The notes under the pieces: generated by a model
The model's database searches: none
Seen by the model: only the letters and a program-made list of their open reading frames with translations
What the model was told of the DNA's origin: nothing
Assembly: GCA_029259845.1 (NCBI GenBank)
Contig: JAJDEI010000066.1
Location: 1 to 33,263 of the forward strand
Length of the DNA: 33,263 nucleotides
Direction: 5' to 3'
From: Planctomycetaceae bacterium
GTDB lineage: Bacteria > Planctomycetota > Planctomycetia > Planctomycetales > Planctomycetaceae
Position numbers and translations under genes: made by a program
Shown here: positions 9,138 to 16,825 of the stretch, piece by piece
Layout of the letters: the number at the start of each line of letters is the position of its first letter
Numbering within the stretch: the first letter of the stretch is position 1

Positions 9138-9226
9138 CGTCCCTCGTTCGCTCGTTGCACGCCATCACCGATCCGAGCGATTGGATCGGGCCGTCCCCAT
9201 AGTCCAGGCGGACGAATCCAATGCGA

Positions 9227-10285
9227 TCACAGCCGCACCCAGTCTCTGAGGTGAGCGTGCTCGAAGATCATCTCGTGCTGAATCTTCAGATCCTGCCCCA
9301 TTCCCGCCTCCTGCGCCCGCCGATGCATGGCGATCGCGATGGCGACATCCGTATAGGACAGTCCGACCGCGTTGAAATAGATCCGTTCGTCGTCCCGCTC
9401 ACGTCCCGGTTTCTTGCCGGAGAGCATCTCGGACAAGTTGCCGTGAATGTCAGCATCCGTCAATTCGCCATCTTTGTACATGCGGCTCAATGTTTGTGTC
9501 CGATGTTTGACGGTCTCCCAGTCATCGCACACGATTTTGTCGCACTGCTTGGCGACTGCGTACTCATCCTCCCAACCACCCACATGGCTGTAGAACGCCC
9601 CCGCCTTCATCCAGTCGGCCTTGAGCAAGGGAGCCTGCGCACTGGTCGCGGTCACGATGATGTCGGCCCCTTTGATTGCAGCTTGCAGATTGGATCGGGT
9701 CCCTGTCATCTCAATGTCCGGCAGGATCGGGCCCATCTCTTTCAGGAACAGTTCTTCCTCGGCCGGTTCCTTGGCGGCCACTCGGCATTGGGTGAGTGAC
9801 GGGACGGCGGTTTTCATTGCGATGAGGTGCATTTTGGCCTGCTCACCGGCCCCGATGAAACCGATCGTCTCGGCGTCCTGCTTCGCGAGATGCCGCGCAG
9901 CCAGCGCCCCCATCGCCCCGACGCGGACATTGGAACAGAGCGTCCCTTCCATAAAGGCGATGGGAAAGCCGTGTTCGATTTCCGAAAGGATGATGACTGC
10001 CGAGAGATTTTGAACGCCGTAGCGGGACGGATTGGGAGGAAAGACAGACACCCATTTCACGCCACAGATTTTCTCCTGCTTGAACGTGGCCGGCAGGCAA
10101 TTGATCCGCTCCTGCGTCTCATCGTTGAAAATCTGCACGATCTTTTCCGGAAAGAGCACGTCCCCCGCTTCATACGCTTTGATGGCATCAGCCGCGGCAT
10201 CCATCGCCATACGGATGTCGAGACAGCCGGCCCCGAGAAGGTCTTCCTGTGAAAAGTACTGACAATGAATTTCATGCGGCGTCAT
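9227..10285 (-). CDS. Ornithine cyclodeaminase/mu-crystallin family protein
   Basis: A 352-residue NAD(P)-dependent enzyme of the ornithine cyclodeaminase/mu-crystallin superfamily. Visible are GVKWVS with the family lysine (K77), MEGTLCSNVRVGAMGALAARHLA near 113-134, and the Rossmann glycine motif IGAGEQAKMH (143-153). Where ornithine cyclodeaminases normally have a VGGD...GK segment with the catalytic Asp, this protein has VGGWEDEY, so lysis of ornithine to proline is doubtful. Families of this subtype include relatives annotated as tyramine oxidase subunit B, alanine dehydrogenase (archaeal AlaDH type) and SbnB-like dehydrogenases; I cannot choose. GGAG precedes ATG 10285. It lies between xfp (48 bp upstream) and ackA (89 bp downstream), consistent with one transcript. 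Confidence 0.87.
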   Translation of the reverse strand: MTPHEIHCQYFSQEDLLGAGCLDIRMAMDAAADAIKAYEAGDVLFPEKIVQIFNDETQERINCLPATFKQEKICGVKWVSVFPPNPSRYGVQNLSAVIILSEIEHGFPIAFMEGTLCSNVRVGAMGALAARHLAKQDAETIGFIGAGEQAKMHLIAMKTAVPSLTQCRVAAKEPAEEELFLKEMGPILPDIEMTGTRSNLQAAIKGADIIVTATSAQAPLLKADWMKAGAFYSHVGGWEDEYAVAKQCDKIVCDDWETVKHRTQTLSRMYKDGELTDADIHGNLSEMLSGKKPGRERDDERIYFNAVGLSYTDVAIAIAMHRRAQEAGMGQDLKIQHEMIFEHAHLRDWVRL

Positions 10286-10333
10286 TGATACTCCAAAATC
10301 TGGTTCGAGCGCTGTCAGCGCATTACGAACGGT

Positions 10334-12793
10334 TTAGTGGTTCACGGGTGGTGATTCCTCACGAAGGCTGTCGCCGTAGGGCCATTGCCAGTCGCGGATT
10401 TCCGGCATGTCCTCGCCATGCTCGCGGATGTACTGCTTGTGTTCGATCCGTTTGTCGCGGACCGCCTGCTTGACGTAAGCAGCGATGGTGCCGAGCTGTG
10501 GGACCCGATCGACGACGTCCGCCACGAGATGGAAGCGGTCCAGGTCGTTGAGGACCAGCATGTCGAACGGCGTGGTCGTCGTCCCTTCCTCCTTGTAGCC
10601 GCGCACATGCAGGTTGCCGTGATTGGTGCGGCGGTACGTCAGCCGGTGAATGAGCCAGGGATACCCGTGGTACGCGAAAATGATCGGCTTATCGGTCGTG
10701 AACAGGCTGTCGAAGTCGCGGTCCGACAACCCGTGCGGATGCTCTTCGCGCGGCTGAAGGGTCATCAGGTCGACAACGTTGATCACCCGCACTTTCAGCT
10801 CCGGGAGGTGTTGCCGCAACAGGTCGACGGCAGCCAGTGTCTCGATCGTCGGCACGTCGCCGCAGCAGGCGAGCACGACGTCCGGCTCGCCGCCCCGGTC
10901 GTTGCTCGCCCATTCCCAGATGCCGATGCCGGCTGTGCAATGCTTGATCGCCTGGTCCATCGTGAGCCATTGCGGCTGCGGCTGTTTGCCGGCGACGATG
11001 ACGTTCACCTTGTCACGGCTGCGCAGGCAATGGTCGGTGACCGACAGCAACGTGTTCGCATCCGGCGGGAAAAAGACGCGAATGATATCCGCCTTCTTGT
11101 TAATCACGTGGTCAATGAAACCCGGGTCCTGATGACTGAACCCGTTGTGATCCTGCCGCCAGACGTGCGAGGTGAGCAGATAGTTGAGCGACGCGATCGG
11201 CCGCCGCCACGGGATCTCGTGCTTGGTGACCTTGAGCCATTTGGCGTGCTGATTGAACATCGAATCGATGATGTGAATGAACGCCTCGTAGCACGAGAAC
11301 AGCCCGTGCCGTCCGGTGAGGAGGTACCCCTCGAGCCAACCCTGGCACAGATGCTCACTGAGCACCTCCATCACGCGGCCATCGGGATCGAGGTGATCGT
11401 CTCCCGGCTCGATCTGGTCGAGCCAGACGCGGTCAGTTTCGTCAAAAAGAGCGGTGAGCCGATTGGAGGCGGTCTCATCAGGACCGAAGACGCGAAAGTT
11501 GGCGTGATCGGTGTTCTTCACCACTACGTCGCGCAGAAACCGGCCCATGATCCGCGTCGCCTCAGCCGTGACGCCGCCGGGTGAAGGGACGTCGACGGCA
11601 TACTCGCGGAAATCCGGGAGACGCAGATTCTGGAGCAGCAGGCCGCCGTTGGCATGCGGGTTGTCTCCCATGCGGCGGTGTCCGCGCGGGGCGAGCCCCT
11701 TCAGTTCGGGCAGCAGGGTCCCGTTTTCGTCGAACAATTCCTCCGGTCGATAACTCCGCATCCACTCTTCGAGCATGCGGATATGGTCCGGATTCTGGGC
11801 GAGGCCCGAGAGCGGCACCTGATGCGCCCGCCAGGAGCCTTCGGTCTTGTGCCCATCCACTTCTTTGGGGCCGGTCCATCCTTTGGGGGACCGCAAGATG
11901 ATCATGGGCCACCGGGGGCGAGTCGCATCGTCCTGCTCACGGGCGTGCTCCTGAATGCGGCGAATCTCCGCCCTCACCGCATCGAGCGTGCCCGCCATTT
12001 GCTGGTGCATCGTCTCCGGGTCATCCCCTTCGACAAAGTAAGGCCGATAGCCGTACCCGATGAACAGTCGCTCCAGTTCGTCATGGCTGATGCGCGCGAG
12101 CACTGTCGGATTGGCGATCTTGTAGCCGTTGAGATGCAGGATCGGCAGGACTGCGCCGTCGCGGACCGGATTGAGAAACTTATTGGAATGCCACGACGCG
12201 GCGAGCGGCCCGGTTTCCGCTTCTCCATCGCCGACAACGCACGCCACGATGAGGTCAGGATTGTCGAACGCGGCTCCATAAGCGTGCGTGATGGAGTAGC
12301 CCAGTTCGCCCCCTTCGTTAATCGAGCCGGGCGTTTCCGGGGCCGCATGGCTGGGGATGCCGCCGGGAAAGGAAAACTGCTTGAACAGCTTCTGCATCCC
12401 TTCGGCATCTTCGGTGATCTCTGGGTAATACTCGCTGTACGTCCCTTCCAGATACGTGTTCGCCACCACCGCCGGACCGCCGTGACCGGGACCCGCGATG
12501 AAGATCATGTTCAGATCGTCCCGCTTGATGACCCGGTTGAGGTGCGCGTAAAGGAAGTTGAGGCCGGGTGTCGTGCCCCAGTGCCCCAACAGCCGCGGCT
12601 TGATGTGCTTCAATTCCAATGGTTCTGTCAGCAATGCGTTGTCGTAGAGATAAATCTGTCCGACGGCCAAATAGTTGGCGGCCCGCCAGTAGGCGTTAAT
12701 CGCCTCGACTTCCGACGGCGACAGCGGTCCGGCAACCGTCTCGGGCTCCCGTTCTTGCGGCGACACGGCCAACTCCGGTGTTTTCACGCTCAT
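10334..12793 (-). CDS. xfp: Xylulose-5-P/fructose-6-P phosphoketolase
   Basis: A thiamine-diphosphate enzyme splitting xylulose-5-P (or fructose-6-P) with phosphate into acetyl phosphate and glyceraldehyde-3-P (or erythrose-4-P). The 819-residue length is typical. Seen in order: [28 protein letters not shown] with H71, GPGHGGPA (101-108), [16 protein letters not shown], the ThDP/Mg motif [14 protein letters not shown] (188-201), [15 protein letters not shown], and a normal C-terminal domain ending in DIPEIRDW-like sequence (here [13 protein letters not shown]). A GAGAGAGGG tract precedes ATG 12793. It begins 18 bp after the ferredoxin reductase stop and is followed 48 bp later by the cyclodeaminase-like gene. 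With ackA it forms a carbon-conserving acetate/ATP route. Confidence 0.98.
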   Translation of the reverse strand: MSVKTPELAVSPQEREPETVAGPLSPSEVEAINAYWRAANYLAVGQIYLYDNALLTEPLELKHIKPRLLGHWGTTPGLNFLYAHLNRVIKRDDLNMIFIAGPGHGGPAVVANTYLEGTYSEYYPEITEDAEGMQKLFKQFSFPGGIPSHAAPETPGSINEGGELGYSITHAYGAAFDNPDLIVACVVGDGEAETGPLAASWHSNKFLNPVRDGAVLPILHLNGYKIANPTVLARISHDELERLFIGYGYRPYFVEGDDPETMHQQMAGTLDAVRAEIRRIQEHAREQDDATRPRWPMIILRSPKGWTGPKEVDGHKTEGSWRAHQVPLSGLAQNPDHIRMLEEWMRSYRPEELFDENGTLLPELKGLAPRGHRRMGDNPHANGGLLLQNLRLPDFREYAVDVPSPGGVTAEATRIMGRFLRDVVVKNTDHANFRVFGPDETASNRLTALFDETDRVWLDQIEPGDDHLDPDGRVMEVLSEHLCQGWLEGYLLTGRHGLFSCYEAFIHIIDSMFNQHAKWLKVTKHEIPWRRPIASLNYLLTSHVWRQDHNGFSHQDPGFIDHVINKKADIIRVFFPPDANTLLSVTDHCLRSRDKVNVIVAGKQPQPQWLTMDQAIKHCTAGIGIWEWASNDRGGEPDVVLACCGDVPTIETLAAVDLLRQHLPELKVRVINVVDLMTLQPREEHPHGLSDRDFDSLFTTDKPIIFAYHGYPWLIHRLTYRRTNHGNLHVRGYKEEGTTTTPFDMLVLNDLDRFHLVADVVDRVPQLGTIAAYVKQAVRDKRIEHKQYIREHGEDMPEIRDWQWPYGDSLREESPPVNH

Positions 12794-12811
12794 CGCGGTG
12801 TCCCTCTCTCC

Positions 12812-13789
12812 TTACCAGTATTTCTCGAAATGAATGTTTCCCGGTTCGTGCGGTTGGTCGATCTGAAAGCCTTGCCGTTGGAGCAGTTCGACCATCCCCG
12901 CCGGCTGGGGATATCGTTTCTCGGGATCGTGTGTGTGATGCGGAACGCCGATCATTTCCGGATTTCCACACAGGAACGCATGCGTGTTTTCCGGATCCGG
13001 TGACCATCCGAGGCCGCCGGCCAGATCACCTGACGCGAAGTAATCCTGAATGTACCGCTTGCCGACATAGCCGGGTGCGTTCCGATCGATGTTCTCCGGT
13101 TCCCGGGTCGTCAGCGTGAGGTACCGATAGTTCGGGAATCGCCCTTCGAGTCGCCGATGCTTGTCCAGATAGCCGAGGTCGCGCCGGTATCGCACGCAGT
13201 TGACCGAGCCGATTCGCCCCGTGTGCCCATTTGCCAAGAGGTCCGCCAGCATCGCGTTATGAGGTGCCTCGCCGGTGCCAGTGGCGAGGAACAGCACGCG
13301 ATCGTTCCGCTTGACCCGTTCCAGCGTATACCGGCTGTGAAACGTTCCCGAAAGAAACAGCCGGTCGCCCGGCGAGAGAGTGAACAACCGGGGCGTCAAA
13401 GCGGGAACCCGCGACGCGGAATGCCGCACGAGCAGAATGTAAAACTCGAGGAACGGAACATCCGTCACGCGGAGCAAACGCCCGTCCTCGCCCAGAAGGG
13501 GGCAGCTGACCGAATAGGCCCGCGTGACGAGTTTGCGCAACCGCCCTGCACTCAGAGTTTCCGCCTGCGTATCGGGAACGCGAGGCTCCCAATACCCCAG
13601 GCCGAGCACGGTGTACTGGCCGGCGGTCAGTCGCGGAGGCCGTTCGTCCGGCTCGACACGGAGGATCATCAACTCCTCGTGAACATGCTCGATGCCGGCG
13701 ACCCGCGCATTGTAATGCCGTCGACGAAGCTCTTCCGCCTCGACCGGCGTTGCTGGTGGTTCCGTTTTCGGTTGCAAGATTGGCTCCAT
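12812..13789 (-). CDS. fpr: Ferredoxin--NADP(+) reductase
   Basis: A 325-residue FAD-dependent reductase moving electrons between ferredoxin or flavodoxin and NADP(H). The FAD-binding RxYS motif is RAYSVSCP (90-97), the nucleotide segment GTGEAPHNAM is at 171-180, the CGNPEM segment at 274-279, and the chain ends in FEKYW, with the C-terminal aromatic expected to stack on the flavin as in bacterial Fpr enzymes. It is longer than E. coli Fpr (248), owing to an N-terminal extension of about 25 residues and an insert around 63-87. No good ribosome binding site is seen before ATG 13789. It is 18 bp upstream of xfp, so the two are almost certainly co-transcribed. I see no reason in the pathway for this reductase to be here; redox balancing of phosphoketolase flux is a guess. 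Confidence 0.93.
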   Translation of the reverse strand: MEPILQPKTEPPATPVEAEELRRRHYNARVAGIEHVHEELMILRVEPDERPPRLTAGQYTVLGLGYWEPRVPDTQAETLSAGRLRKLVTRAYSVSCPLLGEDGRLLRVTDVPFLEFYILLVRHSASRVPALTPRLFTLSPGDRLFLSGTFHSRYTLERVKRNDRVLFLATGTGEAPHNAMLADLLANGHTGRIGSVNCVRYRRDLGYLDKHRRLEGRFPNYRYLTLTTREPENIDRNAPGYVGKRYIQDYFASGDLAGGLGWSPDPENTHAFLCGNPEMIGVPHHTHDPEKRYPQPAGMVELLQRQGFQIDQPHEPGNIHFEKYW

Positions 13790-13842
13790 CGTTCAACCGG
13801 ACTCGCCGAGAATTCACCGACTTCTCATCGAACCACCAACGA

Positions 13843-13980
13843 GGGTAGCACGGGTTGTCCCAACCCGTGTCGCAACGCGACAAGAAGCCTAAGCAGGAAT
13901 CGCCCGTCGAAGTGAATCGATCTGCCAAACACGGGCTTCCCGCCGCTGCGCGGCACCGGTTGGGACAACCGGTGCTACCC
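13843..13980. repeat. REP-like element B: four hairpins, inverted GTAG feet
   Basis: Arms at 13843-13869 and 13954-13980 match at 25 of 27 positions in inverted orientation. Each arm is also its own hairpin: CACGGGTTG/CAACCCGTG on the left and CACCGGTTG/CAACCGGTG on the right. Between them lie two smaller perfect hairpins, TGTCGC/GCGACA near 13868-13882 and GCCGC/GCGGC near 13942-13954. A GTAG tetranucleotide precedes the left hairpin and its complement CTAC follows the right one, the layout of REP pairs mobilised by RAYT transposases. It fills most of the gap between fbaB and fpr; no transposase is present in the window. Confidence 0.8.
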
Positions 13981-14022
13981 CGAATTCCCCTGAACAACTG
14001 CCACATTCAATGGCAAGACGAC

Positions 14023-15078
14023 TTACGCAATCGTCACTGACGAGTCAAGGTACACGTCCTGGATCCGGTTCAGGAGTTGGACACCCTCCTGCAGGGGACG
14101 TTGGAACGCTTTGCGGCCACTGATCAGGCCCATGCCGCCGGCACGCTTGTTGATGATGGCCGTCCGCACCGCCTGCGCGAGATCGGAATCGCCCGCCGAC
14201 GCTCCGCCCGAATTGATCAGCCCGATGCGGCCCATGTAACAGTTGGCCACCTGATACCGGCACAGGTCGATCGGATGATCCGTGGTGAGTTGCTCATACA
14301 CCAGGTCCGACGTCTTGCCGAATCCGATTGCGCGATAGCCTCCGTTGTTCTGCGGCTGCTTCTGTTTGATGATGTCCGCCTGCAGCGTCACCCCGAGATG
14401 ATTCGCCTGTCCAGTCAGGTCCGCCGAAACGTGATAGTCCTGATCGGTCTTGAACGCCGGGTTGCGGAGATAGCACCACAGGACGCAGGCCATTCCCCGC
14501 TCGTGAGCCTCCTGAAACGCCTCGGCCACTTCGATGATCTGCCGCCGCGACTCCGCCGAGCCGAAGTAGATCGTCGCCCCCACCGCCACCGCGCCCAGAT
14601 CATACGCCCGCTTGGCCGAAGCGAACATCGTCTGGTCGTATGAGTTCGGATACGTCAGCAACTCGTTGTGATTGATTTTCGCGATGAACGGGATGCGATG
14701 CGCGTACCGCCGGGAAACGGCACCCAGTACACCCATCGTGGAAGCGACGCCGTTGCAGCCCCCTTCGATCGCCAGCCGTACGATGTTCTCCGGGTCGAAG
14801 TAGTCCGGATTGACGGCGAACGATGCGCCCGCCGAATGCTCGACGCCCTGGTCGACCGGCAGAATGGAAACATAGCCGCTCCCCGCCAGCCGGCCATGCG
14901 AGTAGAGCGACTGCAGACTGCGAAGCACGCGGGGATTCCGATCGCTGACGGAAAACACACGGTCGACGAAATCCGGCCCCGGCAACGACAACTGCGTCTG
15001 CTCGATCGTCCCACAACGGTGAGACAGCAGGCTCTCTGCCTCGTTGCCACCAATCAAGTCTGCGATCCAACCACTCAT
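14023..15078 (-). CDS. fbaB: Class I fructose-bisphosphate aldolase (DhnA type)
   Basis: Cytoplasmic aldolase cleaving fructose-1,6-bisphosphate into dihydroxyacetone-P and glyceraldehyde-3-P by a Schiff-base mechanism. The 351 residues align by eye with E. coli FbaB from end to end: [84 protein letters not shown], the lysine-bearing ADIIKQK (234-240), [18 protein letters not shown] and the C-terminal [17 protein letters not shown] precedes ATG 15078. It is the first of seven minus-strand genes and is separated from fpr by 233 bp containing REP-like element B. It could feed or drain triose phosphates around the phosphoketolase reaction. Confidence 0.97.
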   Translation of the reverse strand: MSGWIADLIGGNEAESLLSHRCGTIEQTQLSLPGPDFVDRVFSVSDRNPRVLRSLQSLYSHGRLAGSGYVSILPVDQGVEHSAGASFAVNPDYFDPENIVRLAIEGGCNGVASTMGVLGAVSRRYAHRIPFIAKINHNELLTYPNSYDQTMFASAKRAYDLGAVAVGATIYFGSAESRRQIIEVAEAFQEAHERGMACVLWCYLRNPAFKTDQDYHVSADLTGQANHLGVTLQADIIKQKQPQNNGGYRAIGFGKTSDLVYEQLTTDHPIDLCRYQVANCYMGRIGLINSGGASAGDSDLAQAVRTAIINKRAGGMGLISGRKAFQRPLQEGVQLLNRIQDVYLDSSVTIA

Positions 15079-15617
15079 GACTCGCCTCTTTCAAGAACCC
15101 GAATTACTTGACCGGCTCTCGTCAGGCAATCGGCGTGCCAAGCGGAGAAGAGAGTTCCCACGAAACCCATTACTCAAATATGCAGCACGGCTGCAGGGAA
15201 TTGCAGGCAGTGCCGCGCCGCACCCCCCCCACAGGGGATCTCTCCTTGCACCCCTCGGCACCGGGCGATGGTTTCTGAATTGCGGCACCGGATGCCCAAA
15301 AACGGCCCCGCAATTTACGCACCCCGCGCAATCCTCTTGGTGAGTAGCGGTTGCAATGGGCGGCAGTGTCACGCGGTGTGCGGGTTGGCACGGCGATTCG
15401 TCGTCATACACAGGCTTTCTCAAGCCTTCGCCGCCGCCCCAGCACGGAGAACCGGTCGAAAACGGAGATTTTCCCCGATTCCGTCCGATTCTGCGAAATT
15501 TCGCTCAAGGTACGCCAATTGCTACATTCTCCATGCGACCCAGGCGGTGCAGTTATAGGGACGTCTGCCGATTGGAAACGGTTGACATACTGCCCGCAGA
15601 AACAAGGAGGATGGCTC
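15079..15617. promoter_or_regulatory. 540 bp divergent spacer between fbaB and csrA
   Basis: Must hold promoters for fbaB (leftward) and csrA (rightward), but I cannot fix either with confidence. Features noticed are a C8 run near 15223-15231, a small hairpin CTGCA/TGCAG near 15189-15204, and TTGACA at 15583-15588, which is too close to the csrA start to serve as its -35 box. Open frames crossing the spacer show no family resemblance. Confidence 0.35.
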
Positions 15618-15866
15618 ATGTTGGTCCTGACGCGAAAAGTCGGAGAGGCAATCCATATCGACAACGAAATCGTGGTGACGGTGCTCGATGTCAAGGGAGG
15701 GCGCGTGCGTATCGGTATTGACGCTCCGCAGCGGTACCGGATTGTGCGGCAGGAAATCGAGAGGTCGTCCCTGTCAATGAAACCAATCCCCGAAAACAAT
15801 TCTCTCGGTCACTCCCGCACGAAGGCTCGTCGGGCTCCCATCCGGCAGGAAGTCAATCCCTGCTAA
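15618..15866 (+). CDS. csrA: Carbon storage regulator CsrA
   Basis: An 82-residue RNA-binding translational regulator. The first 50 residues are canonical: MLVLTRKVGEAIHIDNEIVVTVLDVKGGRVRIGIDAP, followed by RYRIVRQEIERS, which keeps the arginine equivalent to E. coli R44 and the EI helix start. The C-terminal 30 or so residues are longer than in the 61-residue E. coli protein, basic and probably disordered, as in many planctomycete and spirochaete versions. The start is set by a perfect AAGGAGG at 15604-15610, 7 nt before the ATG; the frame is open further upstream but lacks family sequence. fliW and flagellar genes, the usual csrA neighbours, are absent. The binding core AAGGA within its own ribosome binding site would allow autoregulation, though any strong Shine-Dalgarno matches that core. 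Confidence 0.95.
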   Translation: MLVLTRKVGEAIHIDNEIVVTVLDVKGGRVRIGIDAPQRYRIVRQEIERSSLSMKPIPENNSLGHSRTKARRAPIRQEVNPC

Positions 15867-15915
15867 ACGCCCAAGGGAATCACGAGGAATCGCCCGGTTG
15901 GGAAGATCCGACCGG

Positions 15916-16057
15916 GCGGGTGGCCCAGGTGGAACGGCGGGGTCGCGAAGCGACGAGATGTTTTACACTTAGCGTTCGCACGTTCTCAACCGGTCGTCAG
16001 TTGAGTCCGAGACATCCTGTGCCTGCGGCACCCAGCCGAGTCGGCTGGGCCACCCGC
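15916..16057. repeat. Palindromic repeat C (13-bp outer arms, inner hairpins)
   Basis: Perfect inverted 13-bp arms, GCGGGTGGCCCAG at 15916-15928 and its complement at 16045-16057. Inside are two hairpins: GTCGC/GCGAC at 15942-15954 and CCCAGCCGA/TCGGCTGGG at 16031-16049. The architecture (outer arms plus a GTCGC..GCGAC hairpin) resembles element B at 13843-13980. It occupies the spacer between csrA and the cytochrome gene; no T-tract suggests termination. Confidence 0.7.
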
Positions 16058-16124
16058 GGTTGCGATGCGTGGGTGAGTGCGCAATCGGATGATTTGACTC
16101 CCAAGAGTGCAATGAGAGGGGCTC

Positions 16125-16571
16125 ATGAAACGCGTGACTCTCGTGGCTGTCATCAGCGCCATGTTCGTGCTTGGCGCCGCAGCGATCTTTAGTGAGGATC
16201 GGTCGGCAGAACAAAGTGGTGACGCGGCTTCCGGTGCTAAGCAGCAGACCGATCAGGACCGATGGATGGCGGCCAAGCTGACTTCTGCGCAGCAAATCTT
16301 CGAGCACCTGACCCGCGGCGACTTCGAGCAGCTCGCAGCGAGTGCCCGCCGCATGCAGGTCATGAACTTCCTCGAGCAATGGCGGCGGGAGAACGAGTTC
16401 AAGCAGCGATCTGAATACGAGGGGCAGCTCAATGCGTTTGAGTTCGCGACGAAAGAACTGGTGCGGTACGCAAACGACAGGAATGTGGACGGTGCCTTGG
16501 CGGCCTACCTCGCCATGAGCGAATCGTGCGTCCGCTGCCACAAGCTGATTCGAGACGTTCCGTCCGAATAG
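16125..16571 (+). CDS. Exported cytochrome c' type monohaem protein
   Basis: A 148-residue protein with an N-terminal signal peptide (MKRVTLVAVISAMFVLGAAAIF, then an acidic stretch). The mature part is helical and carries a single haem-attachment motif CVRCH at 135-139 close to the C-terminus, the arrangement of class II cytochromes c (cytochrome c' and c-556), which are four-helix bundles with the haem at the end. Methionines M78 and M80 on an earlier helix could be distal ligands, but this is a guess. GAGAGGG precedes ATG 16125 by 4 nt. No partner oxidase or reductase is adjacent, so its electron donor and acceptor cannot be inferred. Many planctomycete genomes encode secreted proteins of this kind. 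Confidence 0.88.
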   Translation: MKRVTLVAVISAMFVLGAAAIFSEDRSAEQSGDAASGAKQQTDQDRWMAAKLTSAQQIFEHLTRGDFEQLAASARRMQVMNFLEQWRRENEFKQRSEYEGQLNAFEFATKELVRYANDRNVDGALAAYLAMSESCVRCHKLIRDVPSE

Positions 16572-16825
16572 CAGCCCGCTGAAGATCATGCAGCGACCGG
16601 GTCGTGTGCCGTGCATCGGCCACCCGTAGCCCGCTGGCGGCGGGCGTTCTCCCGTTTCACCCGTCCTTTTGACGGTCGTCTTCTTTCGCGACGGCAACGT
16701 CTTTTTGCATGATGAGGGGTCGCGAACCGATGGAACACAGGATTCTAGCCTTGCGTTGGCAGCCGCTGTAGAATCTCCTGCGTTCTGTTGATCGGTCGTC
16801 TTTCCTGTTCGTGCGAAGGAACACC

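Noticed and set aside
10385-13003. Long plus-strand open frames opposite xfp and fpr
   Set aside because: The minus-strand genes have unmistakable family motifs; the opposite frames show no domains and reflect high GC.
15360-15420. TGGCAC-N5-TTCG at about 15387 as a possible sigma54 promoter for csrA
   Set aside because: The -12 element does not match TTGC, no enhancer-binding protein gene is nearby, and the distance to csrA is over 200 bp.
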